NCBI RefSeq assembly: GCF_001552075.1
Contig: NZ_BCQM01000005.1
Coordinates: forward strand, 279,762-343,761
Origin: Arthrobacter luteolus NBRC 107841
GTDB taxonomy: Bacteria; Actinomycetota; Actinomycetes; Actinomycetales; Micrococcaceae
Direction: 5' to 3'
Length of the DNA stretch: 64,000 nucleotides
Both the position numbers and the translations under genes were made by a program. How positions within the stretch are numbered: position 1 is the first letter of the stretch; each line of letters starts with the position of its first letter. Below, piece by piece: positions 8,793 through 17,006 of the stretch. The notes under the pieces are model-generated. The model saw only the letters and a list, made by a program, of their open reading frames with translations. It did not search any database and was not told the DNA's origin.

Positions 8793-9549
8793 CGCGGAAG
8801 CAGTCCGGCACCTCTTGGCAGAATCAGGTGTGGAAGCCACCCAGGAGCTCACCGATGCTCTTCTGCGCCTGCGGGAAACCGGAGGGGAACCGGCACCGGT
8901 GCCCTGCGCCGAACTCGAAGCCCTCTTCACCGCCGGGGTCACGCCCCTGCGGAAATCCACCCGCCGGCGGGGCTTCCTGCTCGGCGGTGCGGTGATTGCC
9001 GCGATGGCGGCGGGCACCACCGGTGTGGCCGCAACCAACCATGACTTCTGGGTTACGGCCGAGACGTTGCACGAAGCACCTGCTCCCTTCAGCTTTCAGG
9101 AGGTTCCGGCCCCCATGCCGGAACCTCCCAATGACCCGGCAGCCGTCCCGGCCCCGGACGGGACGGCACAGCCGGAGCCCGTGGAGGAGGCCGCCGCTGA
9201 TCCTGTCCCGGCCGCGCCGGCCCCTGCCGCTGAGCAAACCGCCGCTGAGGAGACCACCGATAAAACGGAGCCCGGTTCCGGTGCGAACCGCGGCTGGTCC
9301 ACCGGTGACCGCGGGGACGGACACGGCCGTGCGGAACGTCCCGGGAACCAGTGGGACGACGACGATGATGACGATGAAGACTGGCTCCGCGGCCGGCAGC
9401 ACACCGGGCAGCCCGGCGGGTGGCAGCAGGACCAGGGCAAGGGCTGGTCATCCGGGGACAACAGCCGCGGCGCGTCCCACCAGACCCAGCCCGGCGGCGG
9501 CAGCCGGAACCACGGCGGAGATTCCGCCTGGGGTTCCGGCTCCCGCTAG
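8764..9549 (+). CDS. membrane-anchored acidic protein, possible anti-sigma partner
   Basis: I recognise no named family. The 261-residue protein has a short cytoplasmic N-terminal part (1-66). One membrane segment follows (about 68-90, GFLLGGAVIAAMAAGTTGVAA), then a long Pro/Ala/Glu-rich linker. It then has a run of seven Asp and an Asp-Glu-Asp tail, and a Gly/Ser/Gln-rich end. A strong GGAAAGGAGG site precedes the ATG, which lies inside the sigma gene. Position, one membrane helix and translational coupling suggest an anti-sigma factor. However, the zinc-binding HxxxCxxC motif of typical ZAS anti-sigmas is absent. Function is inferred from context only. Confidence 0.6.
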   Translation: MNGTSSNPNDAEAVRHLLAESGVEATQELTDALLRLRETGGEPAPVPCAELEALFTAGVTPLRKSTRRRGFLLGGAVIAAMAAGTTGVAATNHDFWVTAETLHEAPAPFSFQEVPAPMPEPPNDPAAVPAPDGTAQPEPVEEAAADPVPAAPAPAAEQTAAEETTDKTEPGSGANRGWSTGDRGDGHGRAERPGNQWDDDDDDDEDWLRGRQHTGQPGGWQQDQGKGWSSGDNSRGASHQTQPGGGSRNHGGDSAWGSGSR

Positions 9550-9594
9550 GCCTTCGTTCCGGGCCTGGCCTGGTTCCGGGGCAGGGCCGGACGG

Positions 9595-10098
9595 CTACGC
9601 CGTGAGCTGGCGCTTCGAGGAAATGACCCCGGTGTTGAAGCCGGCCAGGTTCAGGCCGCCGTGGAAGCGGGCATGCTCGATCTTCACGCAGCGGTCCATC
9701 ACCACGTTCATTCCGGCGGCTTCGGCATTCCGGGCCACTTCCTCATGCCAGGAGCCCAGCTGCAGCCAGAGCGTCTTCGCACCCACGGCCTTCGCCTCTT
9801 CCAGGACACTCGGCAGATCATCGTGCCGGCGGAAAACGTCCACAATGTCCGGGGTCTCCGGCAGGTCCGCCAGCGAGGCATAGACCGGCTGACCCAGGAT
9901 CTCCTTAGCCACCGGGTTCACAAAGTAGACCTTGTACGGCGAGGAGGAGAGCAGATAGGTGGCAACGAAGTAGGAGGCCCGGGACGGTTTGTCCGAGGCG
10001 CCCACGATGGCGATCGACTTGGCCGAGCGGAGCAGGGCGAGGCGTTCGGGGGCGCTGGGGCCGGCCCAGCTCCGGGTCTCAGTGTTGATCTCAGACAT
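9595..10098 (-). CDS. CoA-binding (Rossmann-like) domain protein
   Basis: This 167-residue protein is a stand-alone CoA_binding domain of the succinyl-CoA-synthetase-alpha type. The glycine-containing first strand reads SIAIVGASDKPSRASYFVATYL (about 29-50). Then come YFVNPVAKEILG, DIVDVFRRHDDLP and the closing MNVVMDRCVKIEHARFHGGLN. Stand-alone members bind CoA or similar nucleotides; their role is unsettled. The ATG overlaps the stop of the sulfhydrylase gene by eight bases, so the two are translated from one mRNA. A second, shorter paralogue lies at 33036-33452. A link to sulfur metabolism is suggested by the coupling but not shown. Confidence 0.85.
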   Translation of the reverse strand: MSEINTETRSWAGPSAPERLALLRSAKSIAIVGASDKPSRASYFVATYLLSSSPYKVYFVNPVAKEILGQPVYASLADLPETPDIVDVFRRHDDLPSVLEEAKAVGAKTLWLQLGSWHEEVARNAEAAGMNVVMDRCVKIEHARFHGGLNLAGFNTGVISSKRQLTA

Positions 10099-11506
10099 TG
10101 GCGGACTCCTCGGTTTCGACGGCGGCCGGGGCGGGCACGGTGCAGGACGCGGCAGCTGCTGCGGTCCCGGCGGCGGCAGCTGCGGCGGTCCCGGCGGCGG
10201 AAGCTGCAGTGCCGGATGCCGCGGCAGCTGCCGCGGTGAGGCCCTGGTCCAGGTCCCAGAGAATGTCCTCCAGGTCCTCCAGGCCCACGGAAATCCGCAC
10301 GAGGTCCTCCGGAACGCCGGCCGCGGCCATCTGCTCGGGGGAAAGCTGCTGATGGGTGGTGGAACCGGGGTGGATCACCAGGGTGCGGGAATCCCCGATG
10401 TTCGCCAGGTGTGAGGCGAGCTGCAGCGATTCGATGAACACCTGTCCGGCTGCGCGGCCGCCCTTCACCCCGAAGCTGAAGACGGAGCCGGGGCCCTTGG
10501 GCAGGTACTTCTGCGCCCGCTCATGGTGCGGATGAGATTCCAGGCCGGCGTAGGACACCCAGGCGACGCGCTCGTCAGCCTCCAGCCACTCGGCCACGGC
10601 CTGGGCGTTGCGCAGGTGCTCGTCCACGCGCTGGGCCAGGGTCTCCACACCCTGCAGCAGCTGGAACGCGGACTGCGCGGAGAGCGTGGGCCCGATGTCG
10701 CGCAGCTGCTCGGAGCGCAGCTTGGTCAGGAAACCGTACTCCCCGAAGTTCCCCCACCAGGAGATGTTGCCGTAAGAGGGCACCGGTTCGGTCATGGCCG
10801 GGAACTTGCCGTTGCCCCAGTTAAAGGTGCCGGCCTCGACGACGACGCCGCCCAGGGTGGTGCCGTGCCCGCCAATGAACTTGGTGGCGGAATGGATCAC
10901 AATGTCCGCGCCGTGCTTGAACGGCTGGACCAGGTAAGGCGTGCTCAGGGTGGCGTCGAGGATCAGCGGCACACCGGCGTCGTGCGCCACCTTGGCCAGG
11001 CCCTCGATATCGGTGACTTCACCGCTCGGGTTGGCCACGACCTCGGCGTACACGGCCTTGGTGTTTTCCTGGATGGCTGCCGCGTAGTCCGCGGGGTCCG
11101 TGCCGGGCACGAAGGTGGTGTCGATGCCGAAGCGGCGCAGCGTGACGTCCAGCTGGGTGACCGTGCCGCCGTAAAGCTGGGACGCGGCCACGATGTGGTC
11201 CCCGGCCTGGCAGAGTGCCGCGAACGTGACGAACTCGGCAGACATGCCCGACGCCGTCGCCACCGCACCGATGCCACCCTCCAGGGAGGCGATGCGCTCC
11301 TCGAATGCGGCCACCGTGGGGTTGCCGATGCGGGAGTAGATGTTCCCGTACTTCTGCAGCGAGAAGAGGTTGGCGGCGTCGTCGGTGTCCTTGAAGACAA
11401 AGGACGTGGTCTGGTAGATGGGAACGGCGCGCGCACCGTGGATGGCGTCGGGCGTGCCGCCCGCGTGCAGGGCGCGGGTACGGAATCCGAACTGGCGATC
11501 ACTCAT
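10091..11506 (-). CDS. metY: O-acetylhomoserine sulfhydrylase with an alanine-rich tail
   Basis: This PLP enzyme makes homocysteine from O-acetylhomoserine and sulfide, the direct-sulfhydrylation route to methionine. The Cys/Met-metabolism fold is clear: YSRIGNPTVAAFEERIASLEGG, SGMSAEFVTFAALCQAGDHIVAASQLYGGT, and the PLP lysine in IHSATKFIGGHGTTLGG (Lys 209). The catalytic core ends near residue 423 (DILWDLDQGL). A further 48 residues are almost only Ala, Thr, Gly and Ser and end VETEESANV; most homologues stop near 430. The tail comes from a GCN-rich tandem repeat. No SAM riboswitch is visible in the short upstream gap, unlike the other sulfur genes here. Confidence 0.92.
   Translation of the reverse strand: MSDRQFGFRTRALHAGGTPDAIHGARAVPIYQTTSFVFKDTDDAANLFSLQKYGNIYSRIGNPTVAAFEERIASLEGGIGAVATASGMSAEFVTFAALCQAGDHIVAASQLYGGTVTQLDVTLRRFGIDTTFVPGTDPADYAAAIQENTKAVYAEVVANPSGEVTDIEGLAKVAHDAGVPLILDATLSTPYLVQPFKHGADIVIHSATKFIGGHGTTLGGVVVEAGTFNWGNGKFPAMTEPVPSYGNISWWGNFGEYGFLTKLRSEQLRDIGPTLSAQSAFQLLQGVETLAQRVDEHLRNAQAVAEWLEADERVAWVSYAGLESHPHHERAQKYLPKGPGSVFSFGVKGGRAAGQVFIESLQLASHLANIGDSRTLVIHPGSTTHQQLSPEQMAAAGVPEDLVRISVGLEDLEDILWDLDQGLTAAAAAASGTAASAAGTAAAAAAGTAAAAASCTVPAPAAVETEESANV
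10146..10235. repeat. 24-bp-type GCN-rich tandem repeat inside the sulfhydrylase gene
   Basis: Imperfect tandem copies of a roughly 24-bp unit (core GCAGCTGCTGCGGTCCCGG) encode the Ala/Gly/Thr tail of the sulfhydrylase. The first two copies are nearly identical; the later ones are degenerate. It is in frame, so copy-number change would lengthen or shorten the tail by eight residues. Confidence 0.7.
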
Positions 11507-11659
11507 GGGACTGAGTGCTCCTTCCTTAGGGGGACCGCTGCGAAGCGGTAAGGCAATGGTTGCTTTATTGGGTGGTGGAAACCAACAATGTTGAGGACAG
11601 TTGCGCTGAGCGGGTTCTTACTCCGGCCGGAGCCTGAACCCCACACACCGGGAGTGGGC

Positions 11660-11920
11660 ATGGAACAGTACGTGATCGTCGTCGAAACCGGTTACAAGCT
11701 GGCTTCCGCCAACCACAAGATCACCCCCACGGATCCCATGGACCGGATGGACGCGCAGCGGCTGTTCCTTGAACTGATGGAGAACGGGCATCCCGACCTG
11801 CTGCCGGAGAAAAAGGACACCTCGATCCTGGAGGTCTCCCCGGTTGAGTTCATCCGGCTGCACCGCGCCATGGGCGGGGCGGTGGAACTGGACCGGGTGA
11901 CGCTCGCGCGGGTGCATTAG
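11660..11920 (+). CDS. small hypothetical protein (86 aa)
   Basis: I do not recognise this 86-residue protein. It starts MEQYVIVVETGYKL, is soluble and alternates short strands and helices (MDAQRLFLELMENGHPDLL, VEFIRLHRAMGGAVELDRV). The reading frame extends upstream to 11588, but GGGAG lies five bases before the ATG at 11660 and the extra N-terminal residues look non-coding, so the shorter start is chosen. It is divergent from the sulfhydrylase gene. Its stop overlaps the 3' end of the convergent acetyl-CoA synthetase gene by four bases. Confidence 0.6.
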   Translation: MEQYVIVVETGYKLASANHKITPTDPMDRMDAQRLFLELMENGHPDLLPEKKDTSILEVSPVEFIRLHRAMGGAVELDRVTLARVH

Positions 11921-13896
11921 TCAGTGCTCCCGGAGCGCCGGGCCTCGCACGCGGCGTGAATCGCCGGAATGCACGGTTCGTTCTGCAGGCTGGTGGTGTC
12001 GCCCAGCGTGCTGCCCTCGAACAGCTGGGTCAGCAGCCGGCGCATGATCTTGCCGGACCGGGTTTTGGGCACATCGGGAACCACCACGACGGCGGCGGGC
12101 TTGGCGATCGGCCCGATTTCCTTGGCGACGTGGTTCCGCAGCTCCTTGGTCACCGCGTCCACATCCTTGGCCGCGGCCTCGGTCAGGACTACGAATGCGG
12201 CGATCGCATGCCCGGTCTTCGGATCGGCGACGGGGCAGACCCCGGCTTCAACGACCCAGGGGTGGGAGACCAGGGCGGACTCGATTTCGATCGTGGAGAG
12301 CCGGTGGCCGGAGACGTTCAGGACGTCGTCCACCCGGCCCAGGATCCAGGTGTCGCCGTCGTCGTCGTACCGGGCGCCGTCGCCGGCCAGGAACCAGCCC
12401 TGCTTCGCGTACTGCCGCCAGTAGGAGGACAGGTAGCGCTGCGGGTCGCCCCAGCAGGTGCGGGCCATCGACGGACCGGTCCGATCCACCACGATGAAGC
12501 CCTGCACATTCGGCGGAACGTCATTGCCGTCGCCGTCGACGATCCGGGTGGAGACGCCGGGCAGCGCGCGGGAGGCGCAGCCGGGCTTAAACGTGGTGTC
12601 GGTCTGGCGCGGGGAGAGGATGGTGGCACCGGTTTCGGACTGCCACCAGGTGTCGATCACCGGGACCTCGCCGCGGCCGAGGTTCTGCCGCAGCCAGCGC
12701 CAGGCCTCCGGGTTCACGGCCTCGCCCACGGTGCCGAGCAGTCGGATTGAGGAGAGGTCCCAGGTATCCGGAACGCCGTCGGGGAACCAACCCATCAGGG
12801 AGCGGACCAGGGTGGGCGCGGTGTAGTAGCTGGTGACCTGGTAGCGTTCGATGATTTCGAAGTGCCGGCCTGGATGCGGGGTGTTCGGGGTGCCTTCGAA
12901 GATCACCTCGGTGACGCCGTTGGAGAGCGGTCCATAGATTTCGTAGGTGTGCGCGGTGACCCAGGCAAGGTCCGCGGTGCACCAGTGGACGTCGTCGGCG
13001 CGGGCGGATTCGTCCGGGTTGGCGAAGAGGAATTCGTAGCTCCAGGACGCCTGGGTGAGGTAGCCGCCCATGGTGTGCACCAGGCCCTTGGGCTTTCCGG
13101 TGGTGCCGGAGGTGTACATGATGAACAGCGGGGTTTCCGCGTCGAAGGACTCCGGCTCGTGCACTTCGGAGGCCGTGTCCACGGCGTCATGCCACCAGAC
13201 GTCGCGGCCCTCGGTCCAGGCGATGTCGCAGCCGGTGCGCTTGACCACCAGGACGTGCTCGATCGCGTTGGTGCCGGAGACGGCCTGGTCCGCGTTGTCC
13301 TTGACCGGAACGGCTGCCCCGCGGCGGTACTGCCCGTCGGTGGTGACCAGCAGTTTGGCCCGGGTGTCTTCCACCCGGAACTTCAGCGCTTCAGCGGAGA
13401 AGCCGCCGAACACGAGCGAGTGCACGGCCCCGATCCGGGCGCAGGCCAGGGTGATGATGATGGTCTCGGCGATGACGGGCAGGTAGATGACCACCCGGTC
13501 GCCTTTTTCGATGCCAAGCGCCAGCAGTGCGTTGGCGGCGCGGGAGACTTCCCGCTGCAGGTCCGCGTAGGTCAGTGTGCGCCGGTCGCCGGGCTCGCCC
13601 TCAAAGTGCAGGGCAGCCTTGTCCCCGCGGCCGGCGGCAACGTGCCGGTCCACGCAGTTCACCGCGACGTTGAGCTTGCCGCCGGCGAACCACTCGATCT
13701 CCGGGACGGTGTACTCCGCGTCGGCTTCAGGAACCTCAGGCGGGCTGAGGCGCTGCGGTGGGGAGAACCGGTGCGCGGTGTGCCATGGTTCCTCCCACTG
13801 CAGCCGCCGGGCGGCTTCCTCCCAGAACGCGATCCGCTCTGCTTCGGTGCCGAACTCCGGTTCAGTGGCCGGCTGGATTGCTGTTGTTACGCCCAC
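11917..13896 (-). CDS. acs: acetyl-CoA synthetase (AMP-forming)
   Basis: This enzyme activates acetate (or a close short-chain acid) to acetyl-CoA through an acyl-AMP. Motifs are plain: the P-loop YTSGTTGKPKG (A3), TWWQSETGA (A5), WFLAGDGARYDDDGDTWILGRVDDVLNVSGHR (A7/A8) and the catalytic lysine in KTRSGKIMRR (A10). Length is about 659 residues, normal for Acs. The start is uncertain: a GTG at 13896 is chosen, with another GTG at 13911, and neither has an ideal ribosome site. Both lie inside the end of the permease gene, so acs is the last gene of the SAM-I-riboswitch operon. That is an unusual place for acs; perhaps it uses acetate or another acid released from an imported organosulfur compound. 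Confidence 0.9.
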   Translation of the reverse strand: MGVTTAIQPATEPEFGTEAERIAFWEEAARRLQWEEPWHTAHRFSPPQRLSPPEVPEADAEYTVPEIEWFAGGKLNVAVNCVDRHVAAGRGDKAALHFEGEPGDRRTLTYADLQREVSRAANALLALGIEKGDRVVIYLPVIAETIIITLACARIGAVHSLVFGGFSAEALKFRVEDTRAKLLVTTDGQYRRGAAVPVKDNADQAVSGTNAIEHVLVVKRTGCDIAWTEGRDVWWHDAVDTASEVHEPESFDAETPLFIMYTSGTTGKPKGLVHTMGGYLTQASWSYEFLFANPDESARADDVHWCTADLAWVTAHTYEIYGPLSNGVTEVIFEGTPNTPHPGRHFEIIERYQVTSYYTAPTLVRSLMGWFPDGVPDTWDLSSIRLLGTVGEAVNPEAWRWLRQNLGRGEVPVIDTWWQSETGATILSPRQTDTTFKPGCASRALPGVSTRIVDGDGNDVPPNVQGFIVVDRTGPSMARTCWGDPQRYLSSYWRQYAKQGWFLAGDGARYDDDGDTWILGRVDDVLNVSGHRLSTIEIESALVSHPWVVEAGVCPVADPKTGHAIAAFVVLTEAAAKDVDAVTKELRNHVAKEIGPIAKPAAVVVVPDVPKTRSGKIMRRLLTQLFEGSTLGDTTSLQNEPCIPAIHAACEARRSGSTD

Positions 13897-14759
13897 TTCT
13901 TTACTGCCCACTTTTCTGCGACGCCCAGCAGGGCATCCGTTGTCTTGCCAATCACTGCCAGCAGCACGATCGCCAGGAACATGCGGTCGGTGCGGCCGTT
14001 GTTCTGCGAGTCCGTGAGCAGGAAGCCGAGCCCCATGGAGGAGGCGATCAGCTCGGCCGCCACCAGGAACAGCCAGGACTGCGCCAGCGCCAGCCGCAGG
14101 CCGGAGAACACGGCGGGTACGACGGCGGGCAGCTGCACCGTGGTGAGCAGCTTGACTCCGTTCAGGCCGAAGGCCCGCGCCGCTTCCACCAGGTTCTTGT
14201 CCACGTGGCGCAGTGCCAGGGACACGGTGGTGAAGACCGGGAAGAACGCGCCGATGGTGATCAGCGTGACCTTGGAATCCTCGCCGATGCCCATCCAGAG
14301 GATGAGCAGCGGCACCAGGGCCAGCGACGGGACGGCGCGGATGGCGCCGAACAGCGGGCCGAGCAGGACATCGGCCAGTTTGGACAGACCCAGCAGGGCG
14401 CCGAGCACCAGGCCCAGCGCGGCGCCGGCGGCGAAGCCGGTCAGCACGCGCTGGGTGGAGATGGCGATGTGCGTCCCCAGCTCCCCGCGTTCCAGCAGGT
14501 CGGTTGCGGAGCTCAGCACCGCTCCCGGCGAGGGCAGCTGCACGGCGCTGAAAACCCCCAGCGCCGAAACCAGCTGCCAGAGGGCCAGGATCAGCACGGG
14601 TACGACGAGGCCAAGGACCACCCGGACCCAACCTTTAGCCAGCGGTCCGGCGGGGCCGGCCTTGCGTTCCGGCCCGGAAGGCTTCGGGGGAAGAGCCGCC
14701 GGCGGGCCCTGGACGCCGCCGGATACGACCGATCCTACGGTGAGGTACGAATCGCTCAT
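13887..14759 (-). CDS. ABC transporter permease, SsuC/TauC type
   Basis: This 290-residue membrane protein is the channel subunit of a nitrate/sulfonate/taurine-type importer. It has about six membrane segments and the coupling-helix motif EAARAFGLNGVKLLTTVQLPAVVPAVFSGLRLALAQSW (about 181-218), typical of BPD_transp_1 permeases of this family. The N-terminal 30 residues are Pro/Gly-rich and cytoplasmic. Its ATG shares one base with the stop of the binding-protein gene (TAATG), and its end overlaps acs, so it is tightly embedded in the operon. Sulfonate-type substrate is inferred from family and riboswitch control. Confidence 0.88.
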   Translation of the reverse strand: MSDSYLTVGSVVSGGVQGPPAALPPKPSGPERKAGPAGPLAKGWVRVVLGLVVPVLILALWQLVSALGVFSAVQLPSPGAVLSSATDLLERGELGTHIAISTQRVLTGFAAGAALGLVLGALLGLSKLADVLLGPLFGAIRAVPSLALVPLLILWMGIGEDSKVTLITIGAFFPVFTTVSLALRHVDKNLVEAARAFGLNGVKLLTTVQLPAVVPAVFSGLRLALAQSWLFLVAAELIASSMGLGFLLTDSQNNGRTDRMFLAIVLLAVIGKTTDALLGVAEKWAVKKWA

Positions 14760-15805
14760 TAGGATTCCTTGATGGCTTCCGGATCGGCCTGCTTCGCGAA
14801 GGAATCGTCCAGCAGGCTGGCAATGGCGTCGTCGATCGTGGACTGCTGCGCGACGTCACCGGTCTCGACGAAGGTGGGGCCGATCTTTTCCAGGACCGAA
14901 CGCTGTGCGTCGCCCGGAACGGCGTTCACGTCCAGGTTGCTGCGCTCCAGGATCACGGTCTTGGCGACCTCGAGGTCCAGGCCGGCGACGTCGGCCAGGA
15001 TCTGCGCGGTTTCCTCCGGGTTTTCAGCGGCCCAGGTGCGGGCCTTTTCGTAGGCGTTCACGACAGCCTGCGCGAGTTCGGGCTTTTCCTCGAGGAAGGA
15101 CTCGGTGGCGTTCAGGAAGCCGTAGGTGTTGAAGTCCAGGTTGCGGTAGACCAGTTTTGCTCCGCCCTGCTCGGCGCCTGCCATGATCGGGTCCAGTCCG
15201 GCCCACGCGTCCACGGCACCGTTTTCCAGTGCGGTCCGGCCGTCGGCGTGCTGCAGGTTCTCCACCGTCACGTCGGAAGTGCTCAGGCCCGCTTCCTCCA
15301 GGGCCTGGACCAGGAAGAAGTAGGGGTCGGTGCCCTTGGTGGCGGCGACCGACTTGCCCGCGAGGTCCGCCACCGAGGTGATGTTCGAGTCCGGGCCGAC
15401 CACCAGGGCCGCCCACTCGGGCTGGGAGAAGATGCTGATGGTCTTGATCTCCGAGCCGTTCGCACGGGCCAGCAGGGCGGCGGATCCGGCGGTGGAGCCG
15501 ACGTCGATCGCTCCGGCGCGCAGCGCCTCGTTCGCCTTGTTGGAGCCGGCGGACTGCACCCAGTTCACGTCCACGCCCTGCTCGGCGAGCGTTGCCTCCA
15601 GCCAGCCCTGGTCCTTGATGACCAGGCTCAGCGGGTTGTAGGTGGCGAAGTCGATGTTCAGGGTGCCGCCGTCGGCCGCTGAATTGTCGGCACCCGCGGA
15701 GGAGTCCTCACCGGCAACGCAGCCGGTCAGGGCCAGCGAAAGTGCGGCGGCGGTGGCGGCGAGCACCGCGAGCGGACGGCGGGAGAAGCGGGAACGGCTG
15801 TTCAT
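14759..15805 (-). CDS. ABC transporter substrate-binding lipoprotein, SsuA/TauA type
   Basis: This 348-residue secreted lipoprotein binds the ligand for the adjacent importer. A basic N-terminus (MNSRSRFSRR) is followed by a hydrophobic stretch and the lipobox ALTGC (Cys about 27). The mature part follows the SsuA/NrtA-type periplasmic-binding pattern: TYNPLSLVIKDQGWLEATL, NEALRAGAIDVGSTAGSAALLARANG, then TKGTDPYFFLVQALEEAGL and AVDAWAGLDPIMAGAE. These motifs mark the aliphatic sulfonate/taurine group. The start at 15805 matches the signal peptide; upstream in-frame sequence looks non-coding. A 133-bp gap separates it from the ATPase gene upstream. Confidence 0.9.
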   Translation of the reverse strand: MNSRSRFSRRPLAVLAATAAALSLALTGCVAGEDSSAGADNSAADGGTLNIDFATYNPLSLVIKDQGWLEATLAEQGVDVNWVQSAGSNKANEALRAGAIDVGSTAGSAALLARANGSEIKTISIFSQPEWAALVVGPDSNITSVADLAGKSVAATKGTDPYFFLVQALEEAGLSTSDVTVENLQHADGRTALENGAVDAWAGLDPIMAGAEQGGAKLVYRNLDFNTYGFLNATESFLEEKPELAQAVVNAYEKARTWAAENPEETAQILADVAGLDLEVAKTVILERSNLDVNAVPGDAQRSVLEKIGPTFVETGDVAQQSTIDDAIASLLDDSFAKQADPEAIKES

Positions 15806-15938
15806 GGGGATTCCTTCGGATGGAGAAATGCTGATGTGTGAGACAGGAGGATGCTGCGGGTTGGGGCTGCGTGCGGATACGGAGGACCCGCGGAATCCCG
15901 CCGGTGGGTGCCGGCGGGAGGGGAAACGGGGTGGTCCG

Positions 15939-16766
15939 CTAGTGGCGGTCGACGCCGAGGCTCGCCAGGAGCTCGCCGCGCATTCGCGCCAGTTCGGCCG
16001 AGGCACGGTCCCGGGGACGGGCGCCCGGAACGGTGATGGTCTGGGTGATGGTGGCGCCGGGTTTGCCCGGTTCGCGGCCGAGGACGATGATGCGGTCCGC
16101 GAGCTGCAGCGCCTCGTCGACGTCGTGGGTCACCAGCAGGACGGTGGCCGGGGCGGCGCGGTGCACGTCCAGCAGCAGGTCCTGCATCTTCAGGCGGGTC
16201 AGCGCGTCCAGGGCGCCGAACGGTTCATCCAGCAGCAGCACCCCGGGCCTGCGGGCCAGGGCCCGTGCCAGGGAGGCGCGCTGAGCCATGCCGCCGGACA
16301 CTGCGCGGGGCTGGTGCTTGGCGAAACTGTCCAGTTCCACCAGCTTCAGCAGCTCGGCAACCTTGGCCTTGCCTTCGCTGGCGCTGGTGCCTTTGGGCAG
16401 GCCGATCGCCACGTTGGCCTGCAGGGTCTGCCAGGGCAGCAGCCGGGGCTCCTGGAACGCCACGGCACAGCGGTCATCGATGCCGCGGACGGCAGTGCCG
16501 TCGATCCGCACGCTGCCGGTCGAGGCGGCGTCGAGCCCTGCGGTGGCACGCAGCAGGGTGGACTTGCCGCAGCCGCTGGAACCGAGGATGGCGAGGACCT
16601 CGCCGGGACGGACCTCAAAGTTGACGTCCCGGAGCACCACATGGGTTCCGGCACCGGAGCCGAAGCTGCGGCCAACGCCGTCGAAGGTTACGGACAGGGC
16701 GGTGTCTGGTGCGGTGCCCGCGGTGGCGGACACGGCATGGGACCCGGAGGAAAGTACTGCAGTCAT
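15939..16766 (-). CDS. ABC transporter ATP-binding protein, SsuB/TauB type
   Basis: This 275-residue ATPase energises the sulfonate-type importer. Walker A is GSSGCGKST (about 62-70), the Q-loop is FQEPRLLPW, the signature is VSGGMAQRASLARAL, Walker B is VLLLDEPFGALD and the switch His lies in LLVTHDVDEAL. PRLLPW and LLVTHDVDEA are characteristic of the Ssu/Tau/Nrt group. The start is taken at 16766, six bases after a GGAG that belongs to the closing stem of the riboswitch. Two earlier in-frame ATGs (16796, 16778) fall inside the riboswitch and are unlikely. It is the first gene of the operon. Confidence 0.9.
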   Translation of the reverse strand: MTAVLSSGSHAVSATAGTAPDTALSVTFDGVGRSFGSGAGTHVVLRDVNFEVRPGEVLAILGSSGCGKSTLLRATAGLDAASTGSVRIDGTAVRGIDDRCAVAFQEPRLLPWQTLQANVAIGLPKGTSASEGKAKVAELLKLVELDSFAKHQPRAVSGGMAQRASLARALARRPGVLLLDEPFGALDALTRLKMQDLLLDVHRAAPATVLLVTHDVDEALQLADRIIVLGREPGKPGATITQTITVPGARPRDRASAELARMRGELLASLGVDRH

Positions 16767-16770
16767 TGAA

Positions 16771-16934
16771 CACTCCATCGGTCCTGGCAGTAGCACCCTA
16801 CGGAAAACGTCCTGGGCCGGCTTACCGGCCTCCTGCGACGTCCACCTCGTTATCGCCGCGCCTCAAGGAGGAAACGCGCCGACCAGGGTTGCTGCGGCTT
16901 CACTGATCCAGGTCTCTCAGCCGCTCGGGATGGT
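16771..16934 (-). promoter_or_regulatory. SAM-I (S-box) riboswitch
   Basis: Read on the minus strand, the S-box core is visible: GCTGAGAGACCTGG, then TGAAGCCGCAGCAACC, and near the end GGGTGCTACTGCCAGGACC. The closing stem pairs CCATC (16933-16929) with GATGG (16779-16775). The same core appears in the plus-strand copy at 34945-35046. The ribosome site GGAG (16776-16773) of the ATPase gene overlaps the 3' strand of the closing stem. SAM binding should therefore hide the ribosome site and block translation. This is a strong family match; the mechanism is inferred. Confidence 0.87.
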
Positions 16935-17006
16935 CAAGGCACAACTAAACGCCCTCTGGCTGCCCGCGGGCAAGTCCCGGCGTAACAATTCGCCGCGGCG
17001 GCTTCC

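Noticed and set aside
11507..11587. A SAM riboswitch in front of the sulfhydrylase gene
   Set aside because: The 80-base gap has none of the GCAACC or GGTGC core blocks seen in the four other elements.
12862..14772. A 636-codon open frame opposite acs and the SsuC-like permease
   Set aside because: Its frame is the reverse shadow of two genes with clear motifs; composition is not protein-like.
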